Positions 1-6,151 of a DNA stretch of 10,658 nt are shown here, piece by piece. Numbering within the stretch: the first letter of the stretch is position 1; every line of letters begins with the position of its first letter. This stretch comes from Thermococci archaeon (GTDB taxonomy: Archaea > Hadarchaeota > B88-G9): assembly GCA_003660555.1 (NCBI GenBank), contig QMUK01000038.1:1-10658 (forward strand), written 5' to 3'. Under the pieces are notes generated by a model. The model did no database searches. It was not told where the DNA came from and saw only the letters and a program-made list of their open reading frames with translations. Made by a program: the position numbers and the translations under genes.

Positions 1-16
1 CACCATCCACTCCTCC

Positions 17-373
17 ATGAAATACCGCTTCTTCCATCTAATGGAGGAAATCACGGACAAAATAAAAAAAGAGGAAGAAGAAGAAAAAAGAAAGCTAAAC
101 CTAAGGAAAATGCTAAAGGGAGAAGCAGACCTAGAATTCTTCTCCAAGTATCCGGAGCTCCTCAAATCCGTCAAGAGGGAGCTCATCTCTCTCCATCTAT
201 TGTTCGTATTTTTCATCGCCTTCGCATTGACTCAATACATCTGCGAGAAATCGACGATCTCTCTATACTTCCTACCCTTTTACTTGGCTTTATATCCTCT
301 ACTCATAGTAAGGACCATCAAGGTGTTTTCCTTAAAAGCAAAGGGAGAGAAGCAGGAGCAATCCCAAGAATAG
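17..373 (+). CDS. Small two-helix membrane protein of unknown function, probably 5'-truncated
   Basis: I do not recognise the family. From the ATG at 17 the protein has 118 residues. An acidic/basic N-terminal stretch (about 10-55, with a Glu/Lys run at 17-26) is likely helical and cytosolic. Two hydrophobic segments follow at about 57-74 and 81-100, separated by a short turn containing Cys76. The tail after residue 105 is Lys/Gln/Glu-rich. The frame stays open from base 2 to this ATG with no ribosome binding site before it, so the gene may begin outside the window; a second ATG at 41 is also possible. It ends with TAG about 250 bases before the transporter operon, with no clear terminator. 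The Glu/Lys run comes from a purine-rich tract around 60-110, so composition alone could produce some of this frame. The two hydrophobic segments make a real gene likely. Confidence 0.6.
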   Translation: MKYRFFHLMEEITDKIKKEEEEEKRKLNLRKMLKGEADLEFFSKYPELLKSVKRELISLHLLFVFFIAFALTQYICEKSTISLYFLPFYLALYPLLIVRTIKVFSLKAKGEKQEQSQE

Positions 374-552
374 CGAATCACGAATGTAAATTAAAACAGA
401 GAAATGAAATCAGAACCCAGTGGGACCAAAATGGAGGAGAAGCAAGTACATCCATAGACGACGTTCAAGGTGTTACCTTACTGGAGGACTCTCTACTTAC
501 AGAATTTCCCTAGTAATAAAGGAGAAAATTAGGATTGAAAAACGGATTGGCG

Positions 553-581
553 CTCCCGAGTTCAAGACACCTCGAGGGGAG
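553..581 (+). other. Imperfect hairpin in the leader region of the btuF operon
   Basis: CTCCC (553-557) can pair with GGGAG (577-581) and GAG (558-560) with CTC (571-573), leaving a 10-base loop and a 3-base bulge. It contains the 8-bp palindrome CCTCGAGG (570-577). It lies just upstream of the TATA box of btuF, so it would not be in that transcript. It could end the transcript of the gene at 17-373, or its purine-rich 3' side (GAGGGGAGG) could act as a BRE-like element. The rest of 374-628 shows no convincing gene. Confidence 0.25.
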
Positions 582-586
582 GTAAG

Positions 587-595
587 TTTATAATA
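587..595 (+). promoter_or_regulatory. Archaeal TATA box of the btuF operon
   Basis: TTTATAATA matches the archaeal box A, and the purine-rich GAGGGGAGGTAAG just upstream resembles a BRE. Initiation about 24 bases downstream would fall near 615, giving a short leader before the ATG at 629. No cobalamin riboswitch was found: there is no B12-box GCCACTG and no suitable long structured leader. Confidence 0.5.
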
Positions 596-614
596 GTTGG
601 ACACCCCATCCAAC
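596..614. promoter_or_regulatory. Candidate operator: perfect inverted repeat GTTGGA-N7-TCCAAC
   Basis: The two 6-bp arms (596-601 and 609-614) are exact reverse complements separated by CACCCCA. The site lies immediately after the TATA box and before the predicted transcription start. In archaea a bound dimeric repressor at this position would block the polymerase. A repressor sensing corrinoid or metal is plausible but is inference. As RNA it would form only a weak hairpin. Confidence 0.35.
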
Positions 615-628
615 CAATCGGGAAGCAT

Positions 629-1528
629 ATGAGAGGCAATTTCCTCCTGTTGACAATCCTTTTGATCTCTCTAATATCAGCTTTAGCTCTGAACGAAGAG
701 GAAAGCAATAACAATGGAACCAAGGAATCATTACTGGAAAACAAAGCCGTTCAATTTGTGAAGATAAAAGACGACCTAAATAGGACTATTTACCTCCGAG
801 GAATACCAGAGAGAATAGTCTCCCTAGCACCGAGCAATACCGAAATGCTCTTCGCCTTGGGAGCCGGAGACAAAGTAGTGGGAGTGACTTCCTATTGCGA
901 TTATCCTCCTGAAGCTAGGGAAAAGGAAATAGTTGGTGGGTTCCTAGACCTGAACCTAGAAAAGATTGTTTCTCTGAATCCAGACCTGGTTTTGGCCTTC
1001 GGAGACCTTCAGCTGGAATACGTGAATAGGCTAGAGGAACTGGGATTCAAAGTCGTGGTATTCAATCCAAAGGACCTAAACGGAATATACAGGAACATAT
1101 TGACCCTAGGGAAGATCTTAGGGAGAGAGGAAAAGGCAGTTGAGATAATATCCGAGATGAAAGGGGAAATTACGAAACTAAGAAAAAAAGAAATCAAGGA
1201 AAGGAAAGTCTTGGTTCTACTTAGCTGGGAGCCTCTATACGTAGTTGGAAAGGGAACTTTCCTGGACAATCTCCTAGAGGAGTTGGGAATAGAGAACCTA
1301 GCTGAGGAAAAGGGATATTACGTAATGAGCCCAGAGGAATTGATCTCAATTGATCCGCCAGTGATACTCTTCTTAGGAGGAAGAGAGACCATCGAATCTC
1401 CCCTGAGAGAGAAGCTAACTGCCTTCAGAGAAGGAAAGGTCTTCTACTTAGACCCAGATTTAACTACTAGGCCTGGACCGAGAATAGTTTTGGGGGCCAA
1501 GGAAATTGCGAAGGCACTTGACCCCTAG
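629..1528 (+). CDS. btuF: ABC transporter substrate-binding protein, BtuF-like (cobalamin / Fe-chelate family)
   Basis: This is the extracellular binding protein that delivers a corrinoid or iron chelate to the BtuCD complex encoded next. The 299 residues begin with a hydrophobic signal or anchor segment (about 4-21) and a polar Asn/Glu linker. The family hallmark RIVSLAPSNTEMLFALGAG follows at 62-80, then GVTSYCDYPPEA (85-96). Later come the mid-domain block VSLNPDLVLAFGD (114-126) and the C-terminal block containing KVFYLDPDLTTRPGPR (270-285). There is no lipobox cysteine; the only Cys is C90. The protein is therefore either held by an uncleaved N-terminal helix or released. It starts at ATG 629 with only a weak GGGAA upstream and ends with TAG inside the start region of btuC. 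Family assignment is secure. The substrate is not: vitamin B12, cobinamide, heme and siderophore binders share these motifs. Confidence 0.9.
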   Translation: MRGNFLLLTILLISLISALALNEEESNNNGTKESLLENKAVQFVKIKDDLNRTIYLRGIPERIVSLAPSNTEMLFALGAGDKVVGVTSYCDYPPEAREKEIVGGFLDLNLEKIVSLNPDLVLAFGDLQLEYVNRLEELGFKVVVFNPKDLNGIYRNILTLGKILGREEKAVEIISEMKGEITKLRKKEIKERKVLVLLSWEPLYVVGKGTFLDNLLEELGIENLAEEKGYYVMSPEELISIDPPVILFLGGRETIESPLREKLTAFREGKVFYLDPDLTTRPGPRIVLGAKEIAKALDP

Positions 1529-2450
1529 GCTCCTTTTCTCCCTTCTTTGTGTTTTCTTGGCTTTTCTAATCCCCCTCTCCCTTTACATAGGAGTAGTCAA
1601 GATACCGCTAAGTAGCTTATTCTCCTCTGAAATAATAATCGAGATGAGGGCTCCTCGAATAACCATGGCCTTCCTAGTGGGTTCTTCCCTTGCCGTGGCA
1701 GGAGCGGTAGTCCAAGGGGTATTCAGGAATCCATTAGCTGAGCCTTATCTCCTGGGAATATCCTCAGGAGCAATTCTGGGATATTCCCTTTCTTTCTTCT
1801 TCCGAGAAGAACTCGCAATTCCATTGGCATTTCTTTTCTCTACTTTTCCAATTTCCCTGATTGTTCTGGCCTCCACATCCAAGGAGAAGACGATACTCCT
1901 CGGGATATCTATTTCCTTCCTAACCTCTTCCATGGCATCTCTACTTATGTACTTGAGCGGGGAGAGACTCTACAAGATATTCCTCTGGATAATGGGGTGC
2001 TTCCACTTCTCTACTTGGAAACAAGTCCTTTTCTTCTTTCCAGTGTGTTCTTCCTATTTCCTCCTAGTTTCCCTTTTCTACAGAGAACTGAACTCCTTGC
2101 AATTCGGAGATGAATACGCTGAGCAAACTGGAGTAGATCCAACCAAATACAGGAAAGTATTTCTATTGAGCTCAAGCTTCCTAGTTTCAGTTTCAGTTGT
2201 ATTTTCCGGAGTGATAGGCTTCGTGGGATTAGTTGTCCCACATTTGGTAAGACTACTAACCGGAAGAGGAAACTACAAGTACTTAATACCAAATTCAATA
2301 CTCCTGGGAGGAATTCTCACTCTATTAGCCGATGACTTATCCAGATTGGTTTTGGCGCCCAGGGAAATACCAGTCGGAATAGTCACGTCAATTACGGGCT
2401 CGCCCATTCTGATATACCTCCTCTGGAGGGAGAGCAAGTGGCACTTCTGA
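1506..2450 (+). CDS. btuC: ABC transporter permease, BtuC/FecCD family
   Basis: This is the membrane-spanning subunit of the importer, expected to work as a dimer with ten helices per chain. The 314 residues are close to the usual length of about 330. Family blocks are clear: the coupling region AGAVVQGVFRNPLAEPYLLG (65-84), GDEYAEQTGVD (201-211) before the cytoplasmic loop that contacts the ATPase, GVIGFVGLVVPHLVRLL (235-251), and REIPVGIVTSITGSPIL (286-302) at the end. The start is ambiguous. TTG at 1506 gives a 23-base overlap with btuF, with GGGGG at 1492-1496 as a possible ribosome site. TTG at 1518 would remove four residues. The first ATG would delete the first helix, so a TTG start is preferred. 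Overlapping starts suggest translational coupling with btuF and btuD. Confidence 0.9.
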   Translation: MRRHLTPRLLFSLLCVFLAFLIPLSLYIGVVKIPLSSLFSSEIIIEMRAPRITMAFLVGSSLAVAGAVVQGVFRNPLAEPYLLGISSGAILGYSLSFFFREELAIPLAFLFSTFPISLIVLASTSKEKTILLGISISFLTSSMASLLMYLSGERLYKIFLWIMGCFHFSTWKQVLFFFPVCSSYFLLVSLFYRELNSLQFGDEYAEQTGVDPTKYRKVFLLSSSFLVSVSVVFSGVIGFVGLVVPHLVRLLTGRGNYKYLIPNSILLGGILTLLADDLSRLVLAPREIPVGIVTSITGSPILIYLLWRESKWHF

Positions 2451-3220
2451 ACCTAATGGGAGTATCTGTGAAATACAATAGCGTAGAGGCCCTGAAGGGA
2501 GTCTCCCTCTCCTTGACTCAGGGGGAAATCTTAGGGGTAATAGGCCCTAACGGCTCTGGGAAGAGCACTCTCCTGAAAGCCATATACAAGGCCCTGAGGT
2601 TCGAGGGGGAGATAAAAATAAGGAACAGGGATCTCTTGGAGATGAGTAGGAGGGAGATAGCCAAGCACATATCTGTGGTCCCACAGGAGTTCCATCCGGA
2701 ATTTCCCTTCTCTGCTTTGGAATTAGTACTCACAGGGAGGACCCCACATCTCTCTCCATTGAGGCCCGAGAGCGAAAAGGACTTGAGGATAGCAGAAGAG
2801 TCCCTTGAGGAAATGGGGGCAATTCACCTTAAGGACAGGGACTTGAGGAAGATGAGTGGAGGAGAGAGGCAGAAGGTTCTAATAGCTAGAGCTTTGGCTC
2901 AGGAGGGGGAGATATTACTCATGGACGAGCCAACTTCTCACTTGGACATGAGGAACTCAATAGAGACTATGGAAAAGATCAAGGAAATAGTATCCAGGGG
3001 AAAAGGAGCAGTAGTGGTAATGCATGATCTCAATTTAGCCTCTAGATATTGTGACAAGTTATTACTCCTCAAGGAAGGAGTAATACATTCTATGGGAAGA
3101 CCAAAAAAAGTTATAACAGAAGAGAACATCGAGGAAGTTTACAGAGTCAGGGTGAAGGTTTTCGGTGATCCGCCCATTGTCGTGCCCTTGGGGGTAATTG
3201 GAGATGAGAATCAGAGTTAA
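2438..3220 (+). CDS. btuD: ABC transporter ATP-binding protein, BtuD/FecE family
   Basis: This cytosolic ATPase powers the BtuFC importer. Every catalytic element is present in the 260 residues: Walker A GPNGSGKST (36-44), Q-loop Gln83, signature MSGGERQ (139-145), Walker B ILLMDE (159-164), D-loop SHLD (167-170) and switch His196. The C-terminal portion after about 235 (VYRVRVKVFGDPPIVVP) is typical of the cobalamin/siderophore ATPase branch. The start is GTG 2438, preceded at a 7-base spacing by GGAGGG (2425-2430) and overlapping btuC by 13 bases. The stop is TAA, 17 bases past the ATG of the next gene. Family identity is firm; the transported substrate is inferred from the family only. Confidence 0.92.
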   Translation: MALLNLMGVSVKYNSVEALKGVSLSLTQGEILGVIGPNGSGKSTLLKAIYKALRFEGEIKIRNRDLLEMSRREIAKHISVVPQEFHPEFPFSALELVLTGRTPHLSPLRPESEKDLRIAEESLEEMGAIHLKDRDLRKMSGGERQKVLIARALAQEGEILLMDEPTSHLDMRNSIETMEKIKEIVSRGKGAVVVMHDLNLASRYCDKLLLLKEGVIHSMGRPKKVITEENIEEVYRVRVKVFGDPPIVVPLGVIGDENQS

Positions 3221-3416
3221 GCTCTACCCATCCTCTGGGAGGAGAGAAGTCATATCTTCGGACGACTTCCTCATAGTTTACGTTAAATCTCCTCCTGAAA
3301 AGGGAAAAGCCAACAAGGAGCTAATAGCCCTCTTGAAGAAGTACTTCGGAGCTAGGGAAGTCGAGATACTCAGGGGATTTAAGAGTAGAGATAAGGAAGT
3401 GGAAGTCATCTTCTAG
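3204..3416 (+). CDS. DUF167 (YggU-like) small conserved protein
   Basis: This 70-residue protein has the DUF167 pattern: a beta-strand opening (MRIRVKLYPSSGRREV), then the family core VYVKSPPEKGKANKELIALL with its PPEKGKAN motif, then a glycine/lysine-rich strand (EILRGFKSRDKEVEV). In this family the core forms one mixed alpha/beta domain of unknown biochemical function. ATG 3204 is chosen because the product then begins exactly where family members do. TTG 3198 would add two residues. The gene overlaps the end of btuD by 17 bases, so it is probably co-translated with the transporter, although DUF167 genes occur in many contexts and a role in transport is not implied. The TAG stop lies inside the convergent glycosylase gene (11 shared bases). 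Confidence 0.85.
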   Translation: MRIRVKLYPSSGRREVISSDDFLIVYVKSPPEKGKANKELIALLKKYFGAREVEILRGFKSRDKEVEVIF

Positions 3417-3972
3417 AGACGAATTCGCTTTCAGCAGAGAAGAACCTAAGAGGTCTATCCATGTCTTCTTTTACACCTATTCTGTGACTCCTCAGTATCT
3501 TCCCGGGGGGAAGTCCACGATCTTCTATTCTCAGGAGAGAATTCCCAGAAGTCAAGTCGATTCCATTCAGTTCCTTGGTTATTCCCATGGCCTCAGTGAG
3601 TTTCCCTGGCCCATTGGTTAATTCTCTAATCCCAGATTTCCTCCTTTTTAGCATCTCTTCAATCCCATCTATGGGTTCTATGGCCCTAATCAGGACAGCA
3701 GATGGAAATCCCCTCGGCCCAGTGACCACGTTGAGCAACCAGTTCCCGTGTACTCCGTAGATGAGGGAAAAACCTGGGTCTCCTAACATCCTTTCCCTTA
3801 TGGACCCTTTCCTTTTTGCTCTGGATGCAGGATCCTTTTCCCCGTAATAGGCCTCTGTCTCGACTATTTTTCCAGAGAGGACTCTTCCTCCTAAAGACCT
3901 GACTAGCACTTTGCCTATCAGTTCCTCTGCCACCACTTCAGGATTCCTGGAGAAGAACCTCCTCTCGAGCAT
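3406..3972 (-). CDS. 3-methyladenine DNA glycosylase, AAG/MPG family
   Basis: This base-excision repair enzyme removes alkylated or deaminated purines from DNA. The 188 residues show the AAG blocks in order: KIVETEAYYGEKDPAS (35-50), with Glu40 and Tyr42 aligning by motif to the catalytic Glu125 and intercalating Tyr127 of human AAG; IYGVHGNWLLNVV (71-83); VLIRAIEPIDG (93-103); LTNGPGKLTEAMGI (118-131); and RIGVKEDMDRPLRFF (164-178). The position equivalent to human His136 is Arg51 (sequence ASRA). The start is ATG 3972 with a strong AGGAGGGGG ribosome site, GGAGG lying 7 bases from the start. It is divergent from the secreted-repeat gene and overlaps the DUF167 gene tail to tail by 11 bases. 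Family assignment is confident; the effect of the Arg substitution is not known to me. Confidence 0.92.
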   Translation of the reverse strand: MLERRFFSRNPEVVAEELIGKVLVRSLGGRVLSGKIVETEAYYGEKDPASRAKRKGSIRERMLGDPGFSLIYGVHGNWLLNVVTGPRGFPSAVLIRAIEPIDGIEEMLKRRKSGIRELTNGPGKLTEAMGITKELNGIDLTSGNSLLRIEDRGLPPGKILRSHRIGVKEDMDRPLRFFSAESEFVSRR

Positions 3973-3979
3973 TTCTCCC

Positions 3980-3984
3980 CCTCC
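3980..3984 (-). promoter_or_regulatory. Strong Shine-Dalgarno of the DNA glycosylase gene
   Basis: On the minus strand AGGAGGGGGAGAA precedes the ATG at 3972. Its GGAGG core ends 7 bases before the start, which fixes this start over internal alternatives. Confidence 0.6.
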
Positions 3985-3992
3985 TAGTCGAC

Positions 3993-4006
3993 AAATTTAT
4001 ATTTTT
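3993..4006. promoter_or_regulatory. Shared AT-rich TATA element of a divergent gene pair
   Basis: AAATTTATATTTTT contains a TATA box readable on both strands (TTTATAT on plus, AATATAAAT on minus). On plus, initiation about 25 bases away falls near 4022, which would give an almost leaderless message for the exported-repeat protein and favours its ATG at 4031. On minus it falls near 3973, which would exclude the glycosylase ribosome site from the message. The element therefore more likely serves the plus gene, or both genes with a shifted start. Confidence 0.4.
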
Positions 4007-4018
4007 CACTAGAAGTTG

Positions 4019-4462
4019 ATGGGGATCCCAATGTCTCAGACCTCATGCCTAGCCTTGATATTTGGGATCACCCTAGCACTGGCTCAGTACAATCCCTGTC
4101 AATTTACTATTCAAGAGCAAAGCATAAACATTACAATCGATCGGGAGGCGAACCTCACCGCTGATTGGGAGTGTATAGAAGGCGAAGAGATTAGGGTAGA
4201 CAGGGACGAGGACGGGAAGTACGATTTAATAGTTGAAAACGGCAGGGTATGTAGGAGAATCAATGAGTTTTGCGCTGAAGGCGAGATCATAAAAATTGAC
4301 GAAGACGGAGACGGGAAGTTTGAGTCTATCTTGAAAAAAGGGAAGATTTGTGTGAAGTCCATTGAATTCAGTTACAGCTACGAAGGCATACTCTCGCTCA
4401 TAGAGAAGTTCTTCAGAGGATTGATGGACTTGATCAGGAGGATTACTAATTTTATAGTGTAG
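4019..4462 (+). CDS. Small exported protein with two 33-residue Cys / DxDxDG repeats
   Basis: I do not recognise the family. From ATG 4019 it is 147 residues: a signal-peptide-like hydrophobic stretch (about 10-22, likely cleavage after ALA before Gln23), a short N-terminal region with Cys27, then two repeats of exactly 33 residues (52-84 and 85-117). Each has Cys, then a strand, an Asp-rich loop (DRDEDGKYD at 61-69; DEDGDGKFE at 94-102), a second strand, a Gly, and a second Cys 26 residues after the first. The loops fit the DxDxDGxx(D/E) calcium-binding pattern also seen in FG-GAP/VCBS and dockerin-type repeats; calcium binding and C52-C78/C85-C111 disulphides are inference. The tail (122-147) is an amphipathic to hydrophobic helix that could touch the membrane. 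The signal peptide unusually has no basic residue. ATG 4031 or TTG 4016 are alternative starts. A SpoIIM-like gene begins 31 bases downstream. Confidence 0.75.
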   Translation: MGIPMSQTSCLALIFGITLALAQYNPCQFTIQEQSINITIDREANLTADWECIEGEEIRVDRDEDGKYDLIVENGRVCRRINEFCAEGEIIKIDEDGDGKFESILKKGKICVKSIEFSYSYEGILSLIEKFFRGLMDLIRRITNFIV

Positions 4463-4493
4463 GGGATTCAAGCGGATCTGGGAGCTCTGGCTA

Positions 4494-5450
4494 ATGAAGG
4501 AGAGACTCCTAGGGAAATACATTCTCTTCCTTCTACTTATTTCTTTTTGTTTCAATACGTTCGGATCAGTAATTGGTCACTATATCTCCGCCGAGGGAGA
4601 AGAGGGGACCTGTCTAGCGATTTTCCCAACGGAGAAATGGGGTCTAGGAGCCCTACTGAGATTCTCGCTTGGCACTTCTCTAGGGTTCTTCACGAATAAT
4701 GCCTCTTTGGACATAATGAAATTTTACTCATCGGTTCTTTGACCATATCACTTCGTTTATTCAATTGTTTCGCCGCATCCACGCGTATTCTGGATAATTA
4801 GGACTTACGAGAGAGACTACAATTTCCTCGGAGTGAGTTATGCAATTAAGATACACTACGGTTACATCATGTACGAGATACCCTTCTGGATCGAACATAA
4901 AATTTGGCCTTAGATAAAGTACTTCTTCCCCATGCTTTCCCCAGCAGTATCCTACTCGTTTTACACAGGATCAATCATTGCTACTAAGTGTTGCACATCT
5001 CCACATCCAAGAGATAGAATTCTAGCCCAATTCGGAATCTTACCACACAGCCCCTTCGAGATTTCCTCGACGATTTTCGCCATAGTAGCCACCCACCTAA
5101 TCACCTACGCAGGCTTCAGAACCATTTACTTCTCACTCAAAACCCTCCTTAGGAGAATGAGCCTCTCTGACCTAAAGAGGGAAGTCAAGAGGAGGTACCT
5201 GCTAGCTCTCAGGGAATCCAAGTACTTAATCAGCTGGGCAATCTTCCTTTTGGCAATAGCTGCTCTCCTAGAGGGATTCGCTCTAACGATCTATAATCCC
5301 CTGAAGGCACAATACTACCCCTGGACAGTTGTTCTTTACCACTCCGTCTACGTTTCCATATTTCTCTGGATTATTTACTTGTACCACAAGAGAATGAGGT
5401 TCTCTACTCCTTGGAAAGAGATGAGAAAGATATTAAAAAGAGGAAGTTAG
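4494..5450 (+). pseudogene. SpoIIM-family multi-pass membrane protein gene interrupted by two in-frame stops
   Basis: One frame reads from ATG 4494 to TAG 5448-5450, broken by TGA at 4740-4742 (codon 83) and TAG at 4911-4913 (codon 140) with no frameshift. The first part has an N-terminal membrane helix (9-29) ending in a GSVIGHYIS-like family feature and the FFTNN block. The middle is rich in aromatics. The last part carries the SpoIIM signature GILPHSPFE (codons 181-189) and the helix with LLAIAALLEGF (about 251-261), followed by another helix and a basic tail. SpoIIM proteins are polytopic; in archaea their role is poorly known. An intact ATG (4932) exists after the second stop, so a 172-residue fragment could still be made. 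SPHPR occurs twice (inside the middle part and before GILPHSPFE). Stop read-through or sequencing error are alternatives. The gene converges on the acylphosphatase gene 26 bases away. Confidence 0.7.
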
Positions 5451-5476
5451 GCATTAAGAAAACCAAGCAGCGATAG

Positions 5477-6127
5477 TTAGATTATTCCTTCTCTCTTCAA
5501 CGCTTCCTTTATTTCGGATATCTCTCTCCTCATTTCTGAGATCTCTCTGGAGAGGAACTCCCTGAAGTCCTCTCTACTCCCTCTTAGTTCCCTAATCACT
5601 TCCTCTCTGGTCTCTACTATTTCATCTCTGACTGAGTCTACTTTCTCCCCAACCGAATCCACCTTCCTCCCAACTTCCTCTACTTTCTCCCCAACCGAAT
5701 CCACCTTCCTCCCAACCTCTCTTATCTCCTCCGTCAAGAGCTTGAAGTTCTCGTCAGTTCTCCTCGAGAACTCCCTGAACTCTCCCCAATACTCTAGGAA
5801 AACTGAATGCATAGCTCCGAATCCCTCTTGTAACTCCTCCTCTAGGGAACCGAACTCAACTGAGAAGTACTCTAGGGAGGGATCAACCTCTATTTCTTCC
5901 TTAGAGATATCTCTTATGGAGATCGGTCTAGGAGCTCTCTCTAAGGAGGAAAGGAATTCATCTAGTTTCCCCTTCTCCCCTTGGATTATCATCTCAACCG
6001 AACCGTTGGGCAAATTCCTTATCCTCCCAGATAAACCTAATTCCTGAGCTAACTCAAGGCAAAATCTTCTGAGCCCAACTCTTTGGACTCTCCCCTTCAG
6101 GAGTAACTTGAGTGCTTTCATGTCCAT
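5477..6127 (-). CDS. Acylphosphatase domain fused to a C-terminal coiled coil
   Basis: Acylphosphatases hydrolyse the carboxyl-phosphate bond of acyl phosphates. Residues 5-92 form the domain: GRVQRVGLRRF (12-22) and RIRNLPNGSVE (35-45). The catalytic Arg (R20) and Asn (N38) are in place; Gly of the usual GxVQGVGFR loop is Arg16. Normal acylphosphatases are about 90-100 residues, and this one has 216. The extension (about 95-216) is strongly helical and heptad-rich, with hydrophobic a/d positions and many Glu/Lys/Arg. It contains a 14-residue unit (VGRKVDSVGEKV plus two residues) twice in tandem at 138-165, giving two heptads per unit, so oligomerisation or scaffolding is likely. ATG 6127 and ATG 6121 are both possible starts. 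The TATA box at 6142-6151 would place transcription near 6122, favouring a leaderless 6121 start. Convergent with the SpoIIM-like gene. Confidence 0.88.
   Translation of the reverse strand: MDMKALKLLLKGRVQRVGLRRFCLELAQELGLSGRIRNLPNGSVEMIIQGEKGKLDEFLSSLERAPRPISIRDISKEEIEVDPSLEYFSVEFGSLEEELQEGFGAMHSVFLEYWGEFREFSRRTDENFKLLTEEIREVGRKVDSVGEKVEEVGRKVDSVGEKVDSVRDEIVETREEVIRELRGSREDFREFLSREISEMRREISEIKEALKREGII
5637..5716. repeat. Tandem 42-bp repeat inside the acylphosphatase coiled coil
   Basis: Bases 5637-5674 and 5679-5716 are identical over 38 positions with a 42-base period, encoding the 14-residue double heptad. Near-identity at DNA level, including wobble positions, points to a recent duplication within the coiled-coil region rather than selection on protein alone. 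Confidence 0.9.
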
Positions 6128-6141
6128 GAGTAGCTTCCGTC

Positions 6142-6151
6142 TTTTATAAAT
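6142..6151 (-). promoter_or_regulatory. TATA box of the acylphosphatase gene
   Basis: On the minus strand TTTATAAAAG lies about 25 bases upstream of ATG 6121 and 20 upstream of ATG 6127. No Shine-Dalgarno stands between, so a leaderless message is likely. Confidence 0.5.

Noticed and set aside
553-581. T-arm-like GAGTTCAAGACACCTC suggesting a tRNA
   Set aside because: The stem does not close around the TTCAAGA loop, and no acceptor, D or anticodon arms can be drawn from the bases upstream.
374-628. Protein-like translations in all plus frames of this gap
   Set aside because: Each frame is short and broken by stops, and all three look equally plausible. This reflects purine-rich composition rather than a gene.
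374-628. Cobalamin riboswitch ahead of btuF
   Set aside because: No B12-box motif, and the predicted leader (about 615-628) is too short to hold one.
4494-5450. Pyrrolysine or selenocysteine recoding of the SpoIIM-like gene
   Set aside because: TAG and TGA are used freely as ordinary stops by the neighbours, the family has no known such residue, and I saw no structured element right after either codon.
5637-5716. CRISPR-like direct repeats
   Set aside because: Only two copies, in frame within a coiled-coil coding region with a 4-base interval; an internal gene duplication.
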